A DNA stretch of 64,000 bases, from positions 23,834-87,833 of the forward strand of contig CADCDO010000038.1 in the NCBI GenBank assembly GCA_902800345.1, given 5' to 3'. Position 1 is the first letter of the stretch; each line of letters begins with the position of its first letter. This stretch comes from Fibrobacter succinogenes. Lineage in GTDB: Bacteria; Fibrobacterota; Fibrobacteria; Fibrobacterales; Fibrobacteraceae. Shown piece by piece: positions 53,052-61,382 of the stretch. The notes under the pieces were generated by a model that saw nothing but the letters and a program-made list of their open reading frames with translations, did no database searches and was not told the origin of the DNA. The translations under genes and the position numbers were made by a program.

Positions 53052-53090
53052 AAAAAGAGAAACCACCCACTAGGGTGGTTTTCTTTTTAT
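53052..53090 (+). terminator. Terminator of tRNA-Pro
   Basis: AACCACCC (53061-53068) pairs with GGGTGGTT (53073-53080), then TTCTTTTT; flanking A and T runs extend the stem. Confidence 0.85.
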
Positions 53091-53112
53091 ATCTGAACAT
53101 TGACGAGATGAA

Positions 53113-54245
53113 GAACTCACGAAGTGAGTTCGACTAAATCGCCCCGAGAGCGAAGCGAACTACAGGCGATTTAGAGATTACGCCGCTAGGCGTAACCCGG
53201 AGGGCAAAAGCCGAAACGAAGTGAGGATTTTGTCTAATCTCGCTATTCCGATACAAAAAGAGCACCCCTTGTGGGTGCTTTTTTTGTATCGTGCGAGATG
53301 AGAACTCACGAAGTGAGTTCGACTAAATCACTCCATGAGCGAAGCGAATAATGAGTGATTTAGAGATTACGCCGCTAGGCGTAACCCGGAGGGCAAAAGA
53401 TAATGAGTGATTTAGAGATTACGCCGCTAGGCGTAACCCGGAGGGCAAAAGCCGAAACGCAAGTGAGGATTTTGTCTAATCTCGCTATTCCGATAAAACA
53501 AAAGGACACCCATGAGGGTGTCTTTTTATTTTATACTGAAATTCCGCGAGAAGAGAACTCACGAAGTGAGTTCGACTAAATCGCCCCGAGAGCAAAGCGA
53601 ACTACAGGCGATTTAGAGATTACGCCGCTAGGCGTAACCCGGAGGGCAAAAGCCGAAACGCAAGTGAGGGTTTTGTCTAATCTCGCTATTCCGATAAGAA
53701 AAAAGACACCCCCTTTCGGGTGTCTTTTTCTTATTTGGCATATCCGCAAGATGAAGAACTCACGAAGTGAGTTCGACTAAATCGCCCCGAGAGCAAAGCG
53801 AACTACAGGCGATTTAGAGATTACGCCGCAAGGCGTAACCCGGAGGGCAAAAGCCGAAACGCAAGTGAGGATTTTGTCTTATCTCGCTATTCCGATAAGA
53901 AAAAAGACACCCCTTGTGGGTGTCTTTTTTTGTATCGTACGAGATGAGAACTCACGAAGTGAGTTCGACTAAATTGCCCAGAGAGCATAGCGAACAACGG
54001 GCAATTTAGAGATTACGCCGCTAGGCGTAACCCGGAGGGCAAAAGCCGAAACGCAAGTGAGGATTTTGTCTTATCTCGCTATTCCGATAAAAAGAGAAAC
54101 CACCCACTAGGGTGTCTTTTTCTTATTTGGCATATCCGCAAGATGAAGAACTCACGAAGTGAGTTCGACTAAATCACTCCATGAGCGAAGCGAATAATGA
54201 GTGATTTAGAGATTACGCCGCTAGGCGTAACCCGGAGGGCAAAAG
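53113..54245 (+). repeat. Six-unit tandem array: hairpin block, tRNA-Pro 3' end, terminator
   Basis: Units start with GAACTCAC-GAA-GTGAGTTC at 53113, 53302, 53555, 53756, 53948 and 54148. Each has CTAAATCGCC...GGCGATTTAG (or CTAAATCACTC/GAGTGATTTAG, or CTAAATTGCCC/GGGCAATTTAG), TTACGCC-GCTA-GGCGTAA, CCGGAGGGCAAAAG and GAGGATTTTGTCT. Units 1-5 then end in ATCTCGCTATTCCGAT, the last 15-16 nt of the tRNA (53237, 53479, 53680, 53881, 54073), each followed by a terminator hairpin. Unit 2 carries an internal 64-bp duplication; unit 6 is cut off at AAAAGGCTATTCC. Most intervening DNA belongs to the array; no coding frame is evident. Confidence 0.9.
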
Positions 54246-54351
54246 GCTATTCCTTCTCGCAACCGAAAATACGATTCCCGATTATCTCCTTCAAGCGAAG
54301 GCTAACACCGGAATTGGCAAATTCTCGATTCCCTACATTTACAAAACAGCA

Positions 54352-55248
54352 CTAGCCATTTTTATCGCCAAACCGTCTTTCCGGATCAGGGCAATGGTCC
54401 TCATGACCGTCAGGCCAAACCCAAACTTCATCTGTAAACGGACAGGATTCACCACACACTCCCCCCATCGCACAATTACCGTTGCAGCAGTCCGTAAAAA
54501 ACAGACTCCCTTCGCAACGCACTTTAGACGATTTCAGTCGAGACCGCAACAAAGCAACATCATCATCACCAAGCTCGTATTCCTTGCGCAACTCTACCGG
54601 CGCAACGCTCAAGAACACCACCTTGTTCCACTTAATCCGATCAATCCCTATCGCGGAAGCCCACGACATCACCCCCGGCACGTCCTGCAAATTCTTCTTA
54701 TGCAGCGTCACTTGCAGCGAGACCGTCGCAACTCTCGATTCTGCAACTCCCGCGCATTCCGTTTCAGCATTCAACCCAACAACACCCGTGCAATCAGTTT
54801 TCTCACGCAACCTATCGCGTACACGAACCAACTTTTCGGCATTCGCTTTCCAGCCGTCAAACTGTTCCGAAGCCAAACAGCTTACCTTGATATCGCTGCA
54901 CGAACGCAACAACAACTCCATTCCAGCTTCGCTCCCCCACTTTCCAGGGAATGTCCCGTTCGTCGTCAAATTCAGCGGAATTTCAATTGCCCGACAAAAT
55001 TCAAGCAGTTCATCAAAATGAGAATAGAGTAACGGCTCCCCCATCGTCGAAGGGATAACCTCGCGCAGTTCGCGACTCCCCGAAGCATCTCGTACGGCTG
55101 CATACTTTTCAATCGCCGCCCGAGCAACTTCAAAAGGCATTTCACCCATTCCAATCACACGATGACCATTGGGCCGCTGGTTCAAAAAACACAGCGGGCA
55201 GCGCAAGTTGCATTCATCCGGATTTGTGAGTAAAGTAATACGATGCAT
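54352..55248 (-). CDS. Radical SAM protein, unassigned subfamily
   Basis: 298 aa. The cluster motif CNLRCPLC is at about residues 14-21 in LLTNPDECNLRCPLCF; then REVIPSTMGEPLLYSHFDEL and IPLNLTTNGTFPGKWG. The C-terminal region has several Cys (RCEGSLFFTDCCNGNCAMGG, CGESCPFTDEVWVWPDG, DHCPDPERR), suggesting an auxiliary cluster of SPASM/Twitch type. It differs from the enzyme at 18120 and has no adjacent peptide or lipoprotein candidate. Residues 155-172 (GLNAETECAGVAESRVAT) look like a loop insertion. Product unknown. Confidence 0.75.
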   Translation of the reverse strand: MHRITLLTNPDECNLRCPLCFLNQRPNGHRVIGMGEMPFEVARAAIEKYAAVRDASGSRELREVIPSTMGEPLLYSHFDELLEFCRAIEIPLNLTTNGTFPGKWGSEAGMELLLRSCSDIKVSCLASEQFDGWKANAEKLVRVRDRLREKTDCTGVVGLNAETECAGVAESRVATVSLQVTLHKKNLQDVPGVMSWASAIGIDRIKWNKVVFLSVAPVELRKEYELGDDDVALLRSRLKSSKVRCEGSLFFTDCCNGNCAMGGVCGESCPFTDEVWVWPDGHEDHCPDPERRFGDKNG

Positions 55249-55532
55249 TTTAGACGAGAGACGAAATGGCGTCCGAAGTACCCAGCTACATTCATAACTA
55301 AATTAAAAATTCTATGAATGTACAAGTTACATCGGTGGCTAATTCATCAATATAAACCATGAACGGAACTAAAGTCCCGAGTCTCACAGAGCTACACTCG
55401 GTCATATCGACAAATATATTTGCCATCGCGACACTCATTGGCACACTTTTAGCGTTTATGCAAAGACGAGAGAGAAAAAGGTCTAACATCCTTTAGTCTC
55501 TCGTCTGTAGGACCGCAGGTCCGTTCTTTCGT

Positions 55533-56399
55533 CTAAGCTTTATGTTCCCTCAAATACTTTATCGCGGCAAGGCCTGCAACGGCGCCCTCGCCCACGGCAA
55601 CTGCTATTTGGAGAGTTCCACCCGTGCAATCGCCCGCAGCAAAAAGACCCGGAACCGTTGTCTGGAAATCCTTGTCCAGCACAAGCTTTCCGGCATCGAA
55701 CGCAGCGCCAGCCTTCAAAGCCAGATCCGTCGCATTCGCACTACCCATCGCCACGAACATGCCATCAAAAGTCGTTTCCGCACCGTCTTCAAATTGTACG
55801 CCTTCAAACTTTCCGGCGCCCTTGAGTCCGGCAATCTTGCGGGGTTCTATACGAACACTTTCCGGGAACTTCGCTGTAACATCAGCACCGTTCGTCAAAA
55901 GAGTCACGCTATTGACTACAGACAAAAGTTCATTAGCCTCATGCAACGCATACTCGCCCGTTCCAAGCACCGCCACATTCTTTTTACGATAAAAGAACGC
56001 ATCGCACACAGCGCAATAGCTCACGCCATGACCTTCCATCTCGGCCATACCTGGTAAAGGCTGTTTTTTGCGCGCAGCTCCCGTCGCCATGACGCAGACT
56101 TTTCCTTGATACGTTCCGCCAAGTCCCGTTGCCACAAAACCCTGACCGTCAAACATGAGGTCAGTCACCTCGTCATCCGCAATTTTTGCACCAAGCGCTA
56201 ACGCCTGGTTTTTACCCACTTCAGCAAGTTCAGCCCCCGAAAGAGGCTCCTTTAGCCCAAAATAATTTTCAATTTTGTGGGCTTTTGCAAGCGCACCCGC
56301 ATCTTTTCCGACAAGCTGAACATCAAGTCCAGCACGAAGACCATAAAGTGCAGCCGATATTCCAGCCGGTCCATAACCTAAAATCAATATATCTGACAT
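55533..56399 (-). CDS. trxB: Thioredoxin reductase-like FAD/NAD(P) oxidoreductase
   Basis: 288 aa. FAD-binding ILGYGPAGISAALYGLRAGL at the N-terminus, redox-active CAVC within GVSYCAVCDAFFYRKKN, NAD(P)-binding VAVLGTGEYALHEANELL, and the end GLFAAGDCTGGTLQIAVAVG. These match low-Mr thioredoxin reductases, slightly shorter than usual (about 305-320). The role would be NADPH-dependent reduction of thioredoxin or a related carrier in the cytosol. A duplicate with another preference cannot be excluded, so the gene symbol is moderate. Confidence 0.85.
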   Translation of the reverse strand: MSDILILGYGPAGISAALYGLRAGLDVQLVGKDAGALAKAHKIENYFGLKEPLSGAELAEVGKNQALALGAKIADDEVTDLMFDGQGFVATGLGGTYQGKVCVMATGAARKKQPLPGMAEMEGHGVSYCAVCDAFFYRKKNVAVLGTGEYALHEANELLSVVNSVTLLTNGADVTAKFPESVRIEPRKIAGLKGAGKFEGVQFEDGAETTFDGMFVAMGSANATDLALKAGAAFDAGKLVLDKDFQTTVPGLFAAGDCTGGTLQIAVAVGEGAVAGLAAIKYLREHKA

Positions 56400-56460
56400 A
56401 AATACCTCAACAAAAAGATACGAATTTATTTATTTTGGTTCATATAATAGATACAATTTT

Positions 56461-57591
56461 TTGGATGTGATAATGATGTTGCAACGTTACTCGACTCGTG
56501 ATTTATTTGTTGAAGCTGGATACGGTCCCAATTTTGCGGACCAGCTTATTCAGAATGCCTATAGCAAACTTTTTGAAGGAGACCCGATTGACGAGCGAAT
56601 CTATTTCGAAGCCTCCGACGACATGGGTTACATTATCGACATCGGGCACGACGACATCCGCTCCGAGGGCATGAGTTACGGCATGTTCATCGCTGCGCTG
56701 ACAGACCACGAAGAGACGTTCGACAAACTCTGGAACTTTTCAAAACGTTTTGTCCGCAACAACGACGGTCCACACAAAGGATATTTTTCTTGGCAAGTCA
56801 GCACCACCGACTTTTCAATGATGGATCCTGGGGCAGCACCAGATAGCGAGGAATACTTTGCCGCCGCTCTCCTGATTGCCGCAGACAAATTCAACCGCGA
56901 CGACCTACGTCACGACGCCGTCCAGCTCATCACCGACATCAAGTACAAACCGAAAAACGAACTTGTCGGTTCGATTATAGACCCGGACAACAAGCTCGTC
57001 AAGTTTTCTCCGGTTCTCGGAAACGATTTTACCGACCCGAGTTACCACACGATGGCCTTTTACCGCATGTTTGCCGAAGCCACTGGCGACAATACCTGGT
57101 TCGACGTAGCCCAAGCAAGCATCGAATTTTTAAAGAAAGCCGCGCACCCGGTTACGGGACTTTGCCCGGACTACTCCGAATACGACGGCACCTCCAAGGC
57201 CATGCCCTGGTTCCCCGAAAGCAACAACTTCAGCGGCGACGCCTGGCGCGTCGCACTAAACCTGAGTCTCGATTACTCCATCTTTCGCGGGGACGAAAGC
57301 GAAAAAGAAATCTGCGAGCGCATTCTCCATTTTTTCCAAAACTGCAATCCTTATCTTTCGGACTACGCAATCGATGGCGGTCCGTACCCGCACCAAGGCA
57401 GAAACGCGACCCCAGGGCTCATAGCCATGAATGCAGCCGCCACACAAGTACTCCCGCCGGATGATCCGCGCATTATGCCGTTCGTAAAACGGCTCGCAGC
57501 GCTGTCCGTGCCTTACCGTTTTTGGCGTTACTATGATGGGATGTTGTACATGATAGGACTTCTCGCCACAGCAGGAAAAATCAAACTATAA
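56461..57591 (+). CDS. GH8 reducing-end xylose-releasing exo-oligoxylanase-like enzyme
   Basis: 376 aa with no signal peptide, so likely cytoplasmic. GH8 features: HDDIRSEGMSYGMFIAALTD with the catalytic acid Glu at about residue 69, MDPGAAPDSEEYFAAALLIA, ITDIKYKPKNELVG, KAMPWFPESNNFSGDAWRVA, and DGGPYPHQGRNATPGLIAMN. Rex enzymes cut xylose from the reducing end of xylo-oligosaccharides. A cytoplasmic copy would process imported oligomers. The start may be 56461 or the ATG at 56473. The next gene follows after 18 nt with a good ribosome site. Confidence 0.88.
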   Translation: MDVIMMLQRYSTRDLFVEAGYGPNFADQLIQNAYSKLFEGDPIDERIYFEASDDMGYIIDIGHDDIRSEGMSYGMFIAALTDHEETFDKLWNFSKRFVRNNDGPHKGYFSWQVSTTDFSMMDPGAAPDSEEYFAAALLIAADKFNRDDLRHDAVQLITDIKYKPKNELVGSIIDPDNKLVKFSPVLGNDFTDPSYHTMAFYRMFAEATGDNTWFDVAQASIEFLKKAAHPVTGLCPDYSEYDGTSKAMPWFPESNNFSGDAWRVALNLSLDYSIFRGDESEKEICERILHFFQNCNPYLSDYAIDGGPYPHQGRNATPGLIAMNAAATQVLPPDDPRIMPFVKRLAALSVPYRFWRYYDGMLYMIGLLATAGKIKL

Positions 57592-57609
57592 AGGAGTAAG
57601 GAGACTCGC

Positions 57610-58524
57610 ATGAAACTTCCATTCATTCTATTCATCGCGGCAGGCGCCATTGCGTTCACCGCTTGTGAAGACGTTCGTATTGAAAAATATCCGAACGGAA
57701 ACGTCCGCTTCCAAGCCACCTACGTCAACGACAAGAAGGAAGGCATCGAAAAGGAATTCTACGACGACGGTACGCTCAAGCGCGAATCGAACTTCACGAA
57801 CGACCGCCGTAATGGCCCAACCAAGGAATATTACAAGGACGGCACACTCCAGACGGAACTGCCCTACGCGGACGGATACATCGAAGGTACCGTCATTCGC
57901 TACCACAAGAACGGGAAAGTCGCCTCCAAGGCGGAGTATAAACAAAATAAGCAAATCGCATTCGGCGAAACGTTCAACGAAGACGGAAGCCCCGCCACAA
58001 GCGGCAGCTACAAGGATCCGCGTGACGGAAACTCCTACGAATGGATTGTCATCGGCGACCAGCTTTGGACCGCAGAAAACATGAACTTCGCTACAGCTTC
58101 TGGTGCAATTTGTGCGCAATGCAACCATTGGGGACGCCTCTACAACTTCGAAAACGCAAAGAAGGCATGTCTTGAAGGCTTCCATATGCCAAGCAAGGCT
58201 GAATGGCAAAAGCTCATCGCCTTCGCCGGCAAGAAGCCAGGTGTCGTGCTCAAAGCAGGCTACGGCTGGGATCCAATCAAACCGGACTCCCCCATTTTCG
58301 GTAACGGCAAGGACGATCTTGGCTTCGGCGCAAAAGCCGGCGGCGCACACTTCGCCAAAAGCGACGTACCCTTAAAGGAACGCAAATTCGAAGAAGCCGG
58401 CAAGAAGGCCTACTTCTGGACCAGCGAAGGCGAAGTTCTCATATTCTTCCACGACAAGGATATCGTCAAGTTCGACAAGTTCGACCCCGAATTCGGCGCC
58501 AGCCTCCGCTGCATAAAAGACTAG
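57610..58524 (+). CDS. Lipoprotein with MORN-variant repeats and one FISUMP domain
   Basis: 304 aa. Signal and lipobox AIAFTACEDV. Residues about 22-125 hold YPNGNVRFQATYVNDKKEG, FYDDGTLKRESNFTNDRRNG, YYKDGTLQTELPYADGYIEG and YHKNGKVASKAEYKQNKQ, four MORN_2-type repeats. A FISUMP domain follows: YKDPRDGNSYEWIVIGDQLW, LEGFHMPSKAEWQKL, PEFGASLRCIKD. It is a fusion of two surface-repeat types. Start supported by AAGGAGTAAGGAG upstream. Function unknown. Confidence 0.85.
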   Translation: MKLPFILFIAAGAIAFTACEDVRIEKYPNGNVRFQATYVNDKKEGIEKEFYDDGTLKRESNFTNDRRNGPTKEYYKDGTLQTELPYADGYIEGTVIRYHKNGKVASKAEYKQNKQIAFGETFNEDGSPATSGSYKDPRDGNSYEWIVIGDQLWTAENMNFATASGAICAQCNHWGRLYNFENAKKACLEGFHMPSKAEWQKLIAFAGKKPGVVLKAGYGWDPIKPDSPIFGNGKDDLGFGAKAGGAHFAKSDVPLKERKFEEAGKKAYFWTSEGEVLIFFHDKDIVKFDKFDPEFGASLRCIKD

Positions 58525-58591
58525 TTAGTCCATGGTTATTAGTCAATAGTCATTAGTAAATGGTATAGAAAAGTATTTTGCATGACCATGT

Positions 58592-58650
58592 GTCATCCTG
58601 AGTCCCGGAACGAGCCCGGGATAAACGAATACTAAGGATCCAGTGACATT
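58592..58650. repeat. GTCATCCTGAG...GGATCCAGTGAC repeat copy
   Basis: TGTCATCCTGAG starts at 58591-58592. A CCCGG...CCGGG stem is included, and AAGGATCCAGTGACA closes it near 58648. The outer parts TGTCA and TGACA are complementary. Confidence 0.65.
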
Positions 58651-58665
58651 TTAGATAGAGCAAAG

Positions 58666-58697
58666 CTCCTCGGCTTATCCGAGGAGTTTTTATTTTA
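58666..58697 (+). terminator. Rho-independent terminator for the MORN/FISUMP gene
   Basis: CTCCTCGG (58666-58673) pairs with CCGAGGAG (58679-58686), followed by TTTTTATTTTAT. It overlaps the stop codon of the convergent gene at 58690. Confidence 0.8.
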
Positions 58698-59556
58698 TCC
58701 TCTCCAAAGATATTTCCTCTCCATCCTCATATTTCTGTTTAGTCCGGATTCGCCCTTTTTCATCGTAATACTTTTTTACACCGTGTAATTTCCCATTCCT
58801 ATAAGGTTCCACGTACGTCTTTCGGCCTGAATAATCATATTCAATCTCAGTTCCATGACGCACCCCATTTTTATAGTCCGTCACCTTAAATTCCTTCCCT
58901 GTTGGGTAATACCAAATATCGGTTCCATCACGTTTACCTTGTTTAAACTGTATTTTCTGTGCCAATTTTCCATTGGGATGATACGTTTTTAAGACGCGCA
59001 CATAAGCGTGAACAACAATTTCTCTATCGCGTATATTTAAATCGGTAAAATAAATTCCCTTTTTCGCATTTTCGGGTTTCAAATCGCCTGCTGAAATTTC
59101 ATAGACGGAATCAACGGGGCAACCATTTTCCTTAATGAGCTTTTTCAGTGCGCTTATATTTTGCGACAAGACTGAATTACTCCGCACCACAGATTCATTA
59201 ATTCCCATACTATAATCGTTAAAATTAACAATAGAATCAGGATTTCCGCACCAGTTAAGGGCCCAACCGGAATCCATCAAATCCTTGTGACGGGACTCCA
59301 GAAAAATTCCACCGGGATCGCACCCGCACAACCCAGCCAGTTCTAACTTTTGAAACCCGTTATTAATTTTTCTCGCATACAGGGAATCATCAATGGAAGC
59401 AAACAATTCCGCCATTTGCGGGTTATTTCTCAAATCGAGAACATTGAGGAAAATAGCACAGCCGCCTTCGCACGCTGAGCGGCCATCGCAAGAAAACGAA
59501 AGCGAAAATGCACCCAACAAAAAAACAAACAACTTTACAAATGTTCGATAATTCAT
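58690..59556 (-). CDS. Exported MORN-repeat protein
   Basis: 288 aa. Hydrophobic signal and possible lipobox LLGAFSLSFSCDG. The first 170 residues contain many Cys and no known domain. The C-terminal 100 residues are MORN_2-type repeats: YHPNGKLAQKIQFKQGKRDG, YYPTGKEFKVTDYKNGVRHG, YDYSGRKTYVEPYRNGKLHG, YYDEKGRIRTKQKYEDGEE. Related in repeat type to the convergent gene at 57610. The inverted-repeat array 59663-59878 lies 107 bp upstream of its start. Function unknown. Confidence 0.75.
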   Translation of the reverse strand: MNYRTFVKLFVFLLGAFSLSFSCDGRSACEGGCAIFLNVLDLRNNPQMAELFASIDDSLYARKINNGFQKLELAGLCGCDPGGIFLESRHKDLMDSGWALNWCGNPDSIVNFNDYSMGINESVVRSNSVLSQNISALKKLIKENGCPVDSVYEISAGDLKPENAKKGIYFTDLNIRDREIVVHAYVRVLKTYHPNGKLAQKIQFKQGKRDGTDIWYYPTGKEFKVTDYKNGVRHGTEIEYDYSGRKTYVEPYRNGKLHGVKKYYDEKGRIRTKQKYEDGEEISLERIK

Positions 59557-59662
59557 ATTTGCCTTAAATATAAAACATCCCTGAACAGAATGCTAAAAAA
59601 GAGCAAAATAAGTGGCGCAAGAACATGGACGAGCTGTTCAAGGTGTTATTTTCGCGATTTTG

Positions 59663-59878
59663 TGCTACCAAATTCAACTTTTTTCTCATTTTGGTAGCAT
59701 ATTTTTTACTTTGTCCAAACAAAATTTGAAGGCGAGAACACTTTTTTGCTACCAAATCAGCTTTTTTGGCACTTTTGGTAACACAAAATGAACAGACAAA
59801 CTCATATTTTCGACAATTTTAATTAATTTATTCAAATTTTATGCTACCAAATTACGATTTTTTCGACATTTGGTAGCA
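59663..59878. repeat. Array of three inverted repeats (GCTACC type)
   Basis: Units: TGCTACCAAA (59663-59672)/TTTGGTAGCA (59690-59699); TGCTACCAAA (59747-59756)/TTTTGGTAACA (59773-59783); TGCTACCAAA (59842-59851)/TTTGGTAGCA (59869-59878). TTTTTTACTTTGTCC follows unit 1, as TTTTTACTTTATC does in the array at 3194. Unit order and T-rich spacers are the same; the arm bases differ in a compensating way. The gap 59557-59995 has no gene and ends with CTACTTC-CTACTGC-CTACTG heptads. Confidence 0.8.
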
Positions 59879-59995
59879 TATTTTCGCAATTTGAGCTCTT
59901 TTTCGGCTTTGTCGGGTCCAACCAGTCGTCATCAGAGCGAAGCAGGTGTACAAGAAGAAAGTTACTGACTATCGTCTACTTCCTACTGCCTACTG

Positions 59996-61171
59996 TTACA
60001 GCGTCGCATGCGCGGCAATGTTGTAAATCGCGGTCACGTCCTTCGCCTTGAGCGGCACGAATCCCCAGCCGTCGCCCGGATTCAGTTTTTCCACGAGCGT
60101 CGGGATGTCCTCTTCCTTTGCGCCGAGTTCGGCGAAGTTAATCGGCATGCCGATGGAATGCAGGAACTTGCGGAAAGCCTTGATGCCCTCAAGGGCGGTC
60201 GCCTTCGGGTTTTCGAAATTCATCTGGCAACCGAAAACGCGCGTCGCCATCTGCGCAAAACGCATCACGTTATGGTCCACCACGTATTCCATCCACGCCG
60301 GCATAATCACCGCGAGGCCCGCGCCATGGGCGCAGTCGTAGAGTCCCGAAAGTTCGTGCTCGATGGCGTGACTGTTCCAGTCCTGACTGCGCCCACAGCC
60401 CACAAGGCCATTGTGGGCTACCGTACCCGCCCACATAATGTTCGCACGAGCCTCGTAATTGGCGGGTTCGGCCATGGCGCGCGGCCCTTCCTTGAGCATC
60501 GTGATGAGCAACGCCTCGCAAAGGCGGTCCGTCGTCTCGACCTCGAGCGTATTCGTGAAGTATCGTTCAAAAACGTGGGCCATGATGTCGGTGATGCCGC
60601 AGGCCGTCTGGTAAGGCGGCAAAGTGCACAACAATGCCGGATTCTGCACCGCAAACCTCGGACGAATCACATCAGCACCGATATCGCGCTTGAGCATTCC
60701 CTCTTCCTTGGTCACGACGGAGTCGCCGCTGCCTTCGGAACCGGCAGCAGCAATCGTCTGCACCACGCCAATCGGGAGCGCCTTCGTGACCGGGAGTTTA
60801 TGCGCATAAAAATCCCAGAAATCACCATCGTAAAGAGCACCCACGGCAATTCCCTTGGAGCTATCAATTACGGAGCCGCCACCGACGGCAAGGATGAAAT
60901 CGACACCGTTCGCACGCACCATCTCAATGCCCTTGTAAATCAAGGTATCGCGCGGGTTCGGCTTCACGCCGCCGAGTTCCACAAACGAAACTCCCGCGGC
61001 GTCGAGCGAGGCCTTGACGCGGTCAATCAAGCCGGAGCGCACCGCGGAACCGCCACCGTAATGAATCAGCACCTTCGTGCCGCCATACTTCTTGACGAGT
61101 TCGCCGCATTCGTTTTCGCGGTCCTTGCCAAATACAAATTCCGTGGGGCTGTAGAAATTGAAATTGTCCAT
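59996..61171 (-). CDS. Iron-containing alcohol dehydrogenase (butanol dehydrogenase/YqhD type)
   Basis: 391 aa. NAD(P)-binding VLIHYGGGSAVRSG and DFILAVGGGSVIDSSKGIAV; metal-binding ITDIMAHVFERYF and the later WNSHAIEHELSGLYDCAHGA supply Asp and His ligands. The family reduces aldehydes to alcohols with NADPH or NADH. Length is normal. It would act in the cytosol in fermentation or aldehyde detoxification. A long open frame on the opposite strand is a GC-rich shadow. Confidence 0.9.
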   Translation of the reverse strand: MDNFNFYSPTEFVFGKDRENECGELVKKYGGTKVLIHYGGGSAVRSGLIDRVKASLDAAGVSFVELGGVKPNPRDTLIYKGIEMVRANGVDFILAVGGGSVIDSSKGIAVGALYDGDFWDFYAHKLPVTKALPIGVVQTIAAAGSEGSGDSVVTKEEGMLKRDIGADVIRPRFAVQNPALLCTLPPYQTACGITDIMAHVFERYFTNTLEVETTDRLCEALLITMLKEGPRAMAEPANYEARANIMWAGTVAHNGLVGCGRSQDWNSHAIEHELSGLYDCAHGAGLAVIMPAWMEYVVDHNVMRFAQMATRVFGCQMNFENPKATALEGIKAFRKFLHSIGMPINFAELGAKEEDIPTLVEKLNPGDGWGFVPLKAKDVTAIYNIAAHATL

Positions 61172-61274
61172 ATTCCATCCTTTTTCAACCGAGCAGGAGA
61201 TGCCCGCCGGAATTTATCCCGCACTTGATGCGGGATGGGCATGACAAACAGCTGCATAAATTTTGTTTTTATAA

Positions 61275-61307
61275 AAATACAAGAAATCCCGCCCGAAAGC
61301 AGGATTT
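61275..61307 (-). terminator. Possible terminator after the 61383 gene
   Basis: AAATCC (61284-61289) pairs with GGATTT (61302-61307), with inner GC/GC and one mismatch; on the minus strand CTTGTATTTTT follows. Confidence 0.4.
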
Positions 61308-61382
61308 TGCCAAAATTTCTGTTCTCTAGAGGAAACACCTAAGCAAAGCGCCTCGCAAAAGGCAAATCAGAGAATCAACCTA

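Noticed and set aside
53113..54245. CRISPR array
   Set aside because: The repeats are about 190-250 bp apart, internally palindromic and include tRNA and terminator pieces; there are no short unique spacers or cas genes.
55359..55496. Small 45-aa frame with one hydrophobic segment and a basic end
   Set aside because: No ribosome site, and it overlaps a degraded copy of the CTCGGTCATA hairpin repeat, so the hydrophobic run is probably accidental.
60008..61228. Long open frame (406 aa) opposite the alcohol dehydrogenase
   Set aside because: It is the GC-rich antisense of a well-conserved enzyme; the His/Arg/Ala-rich translation shows no family features.
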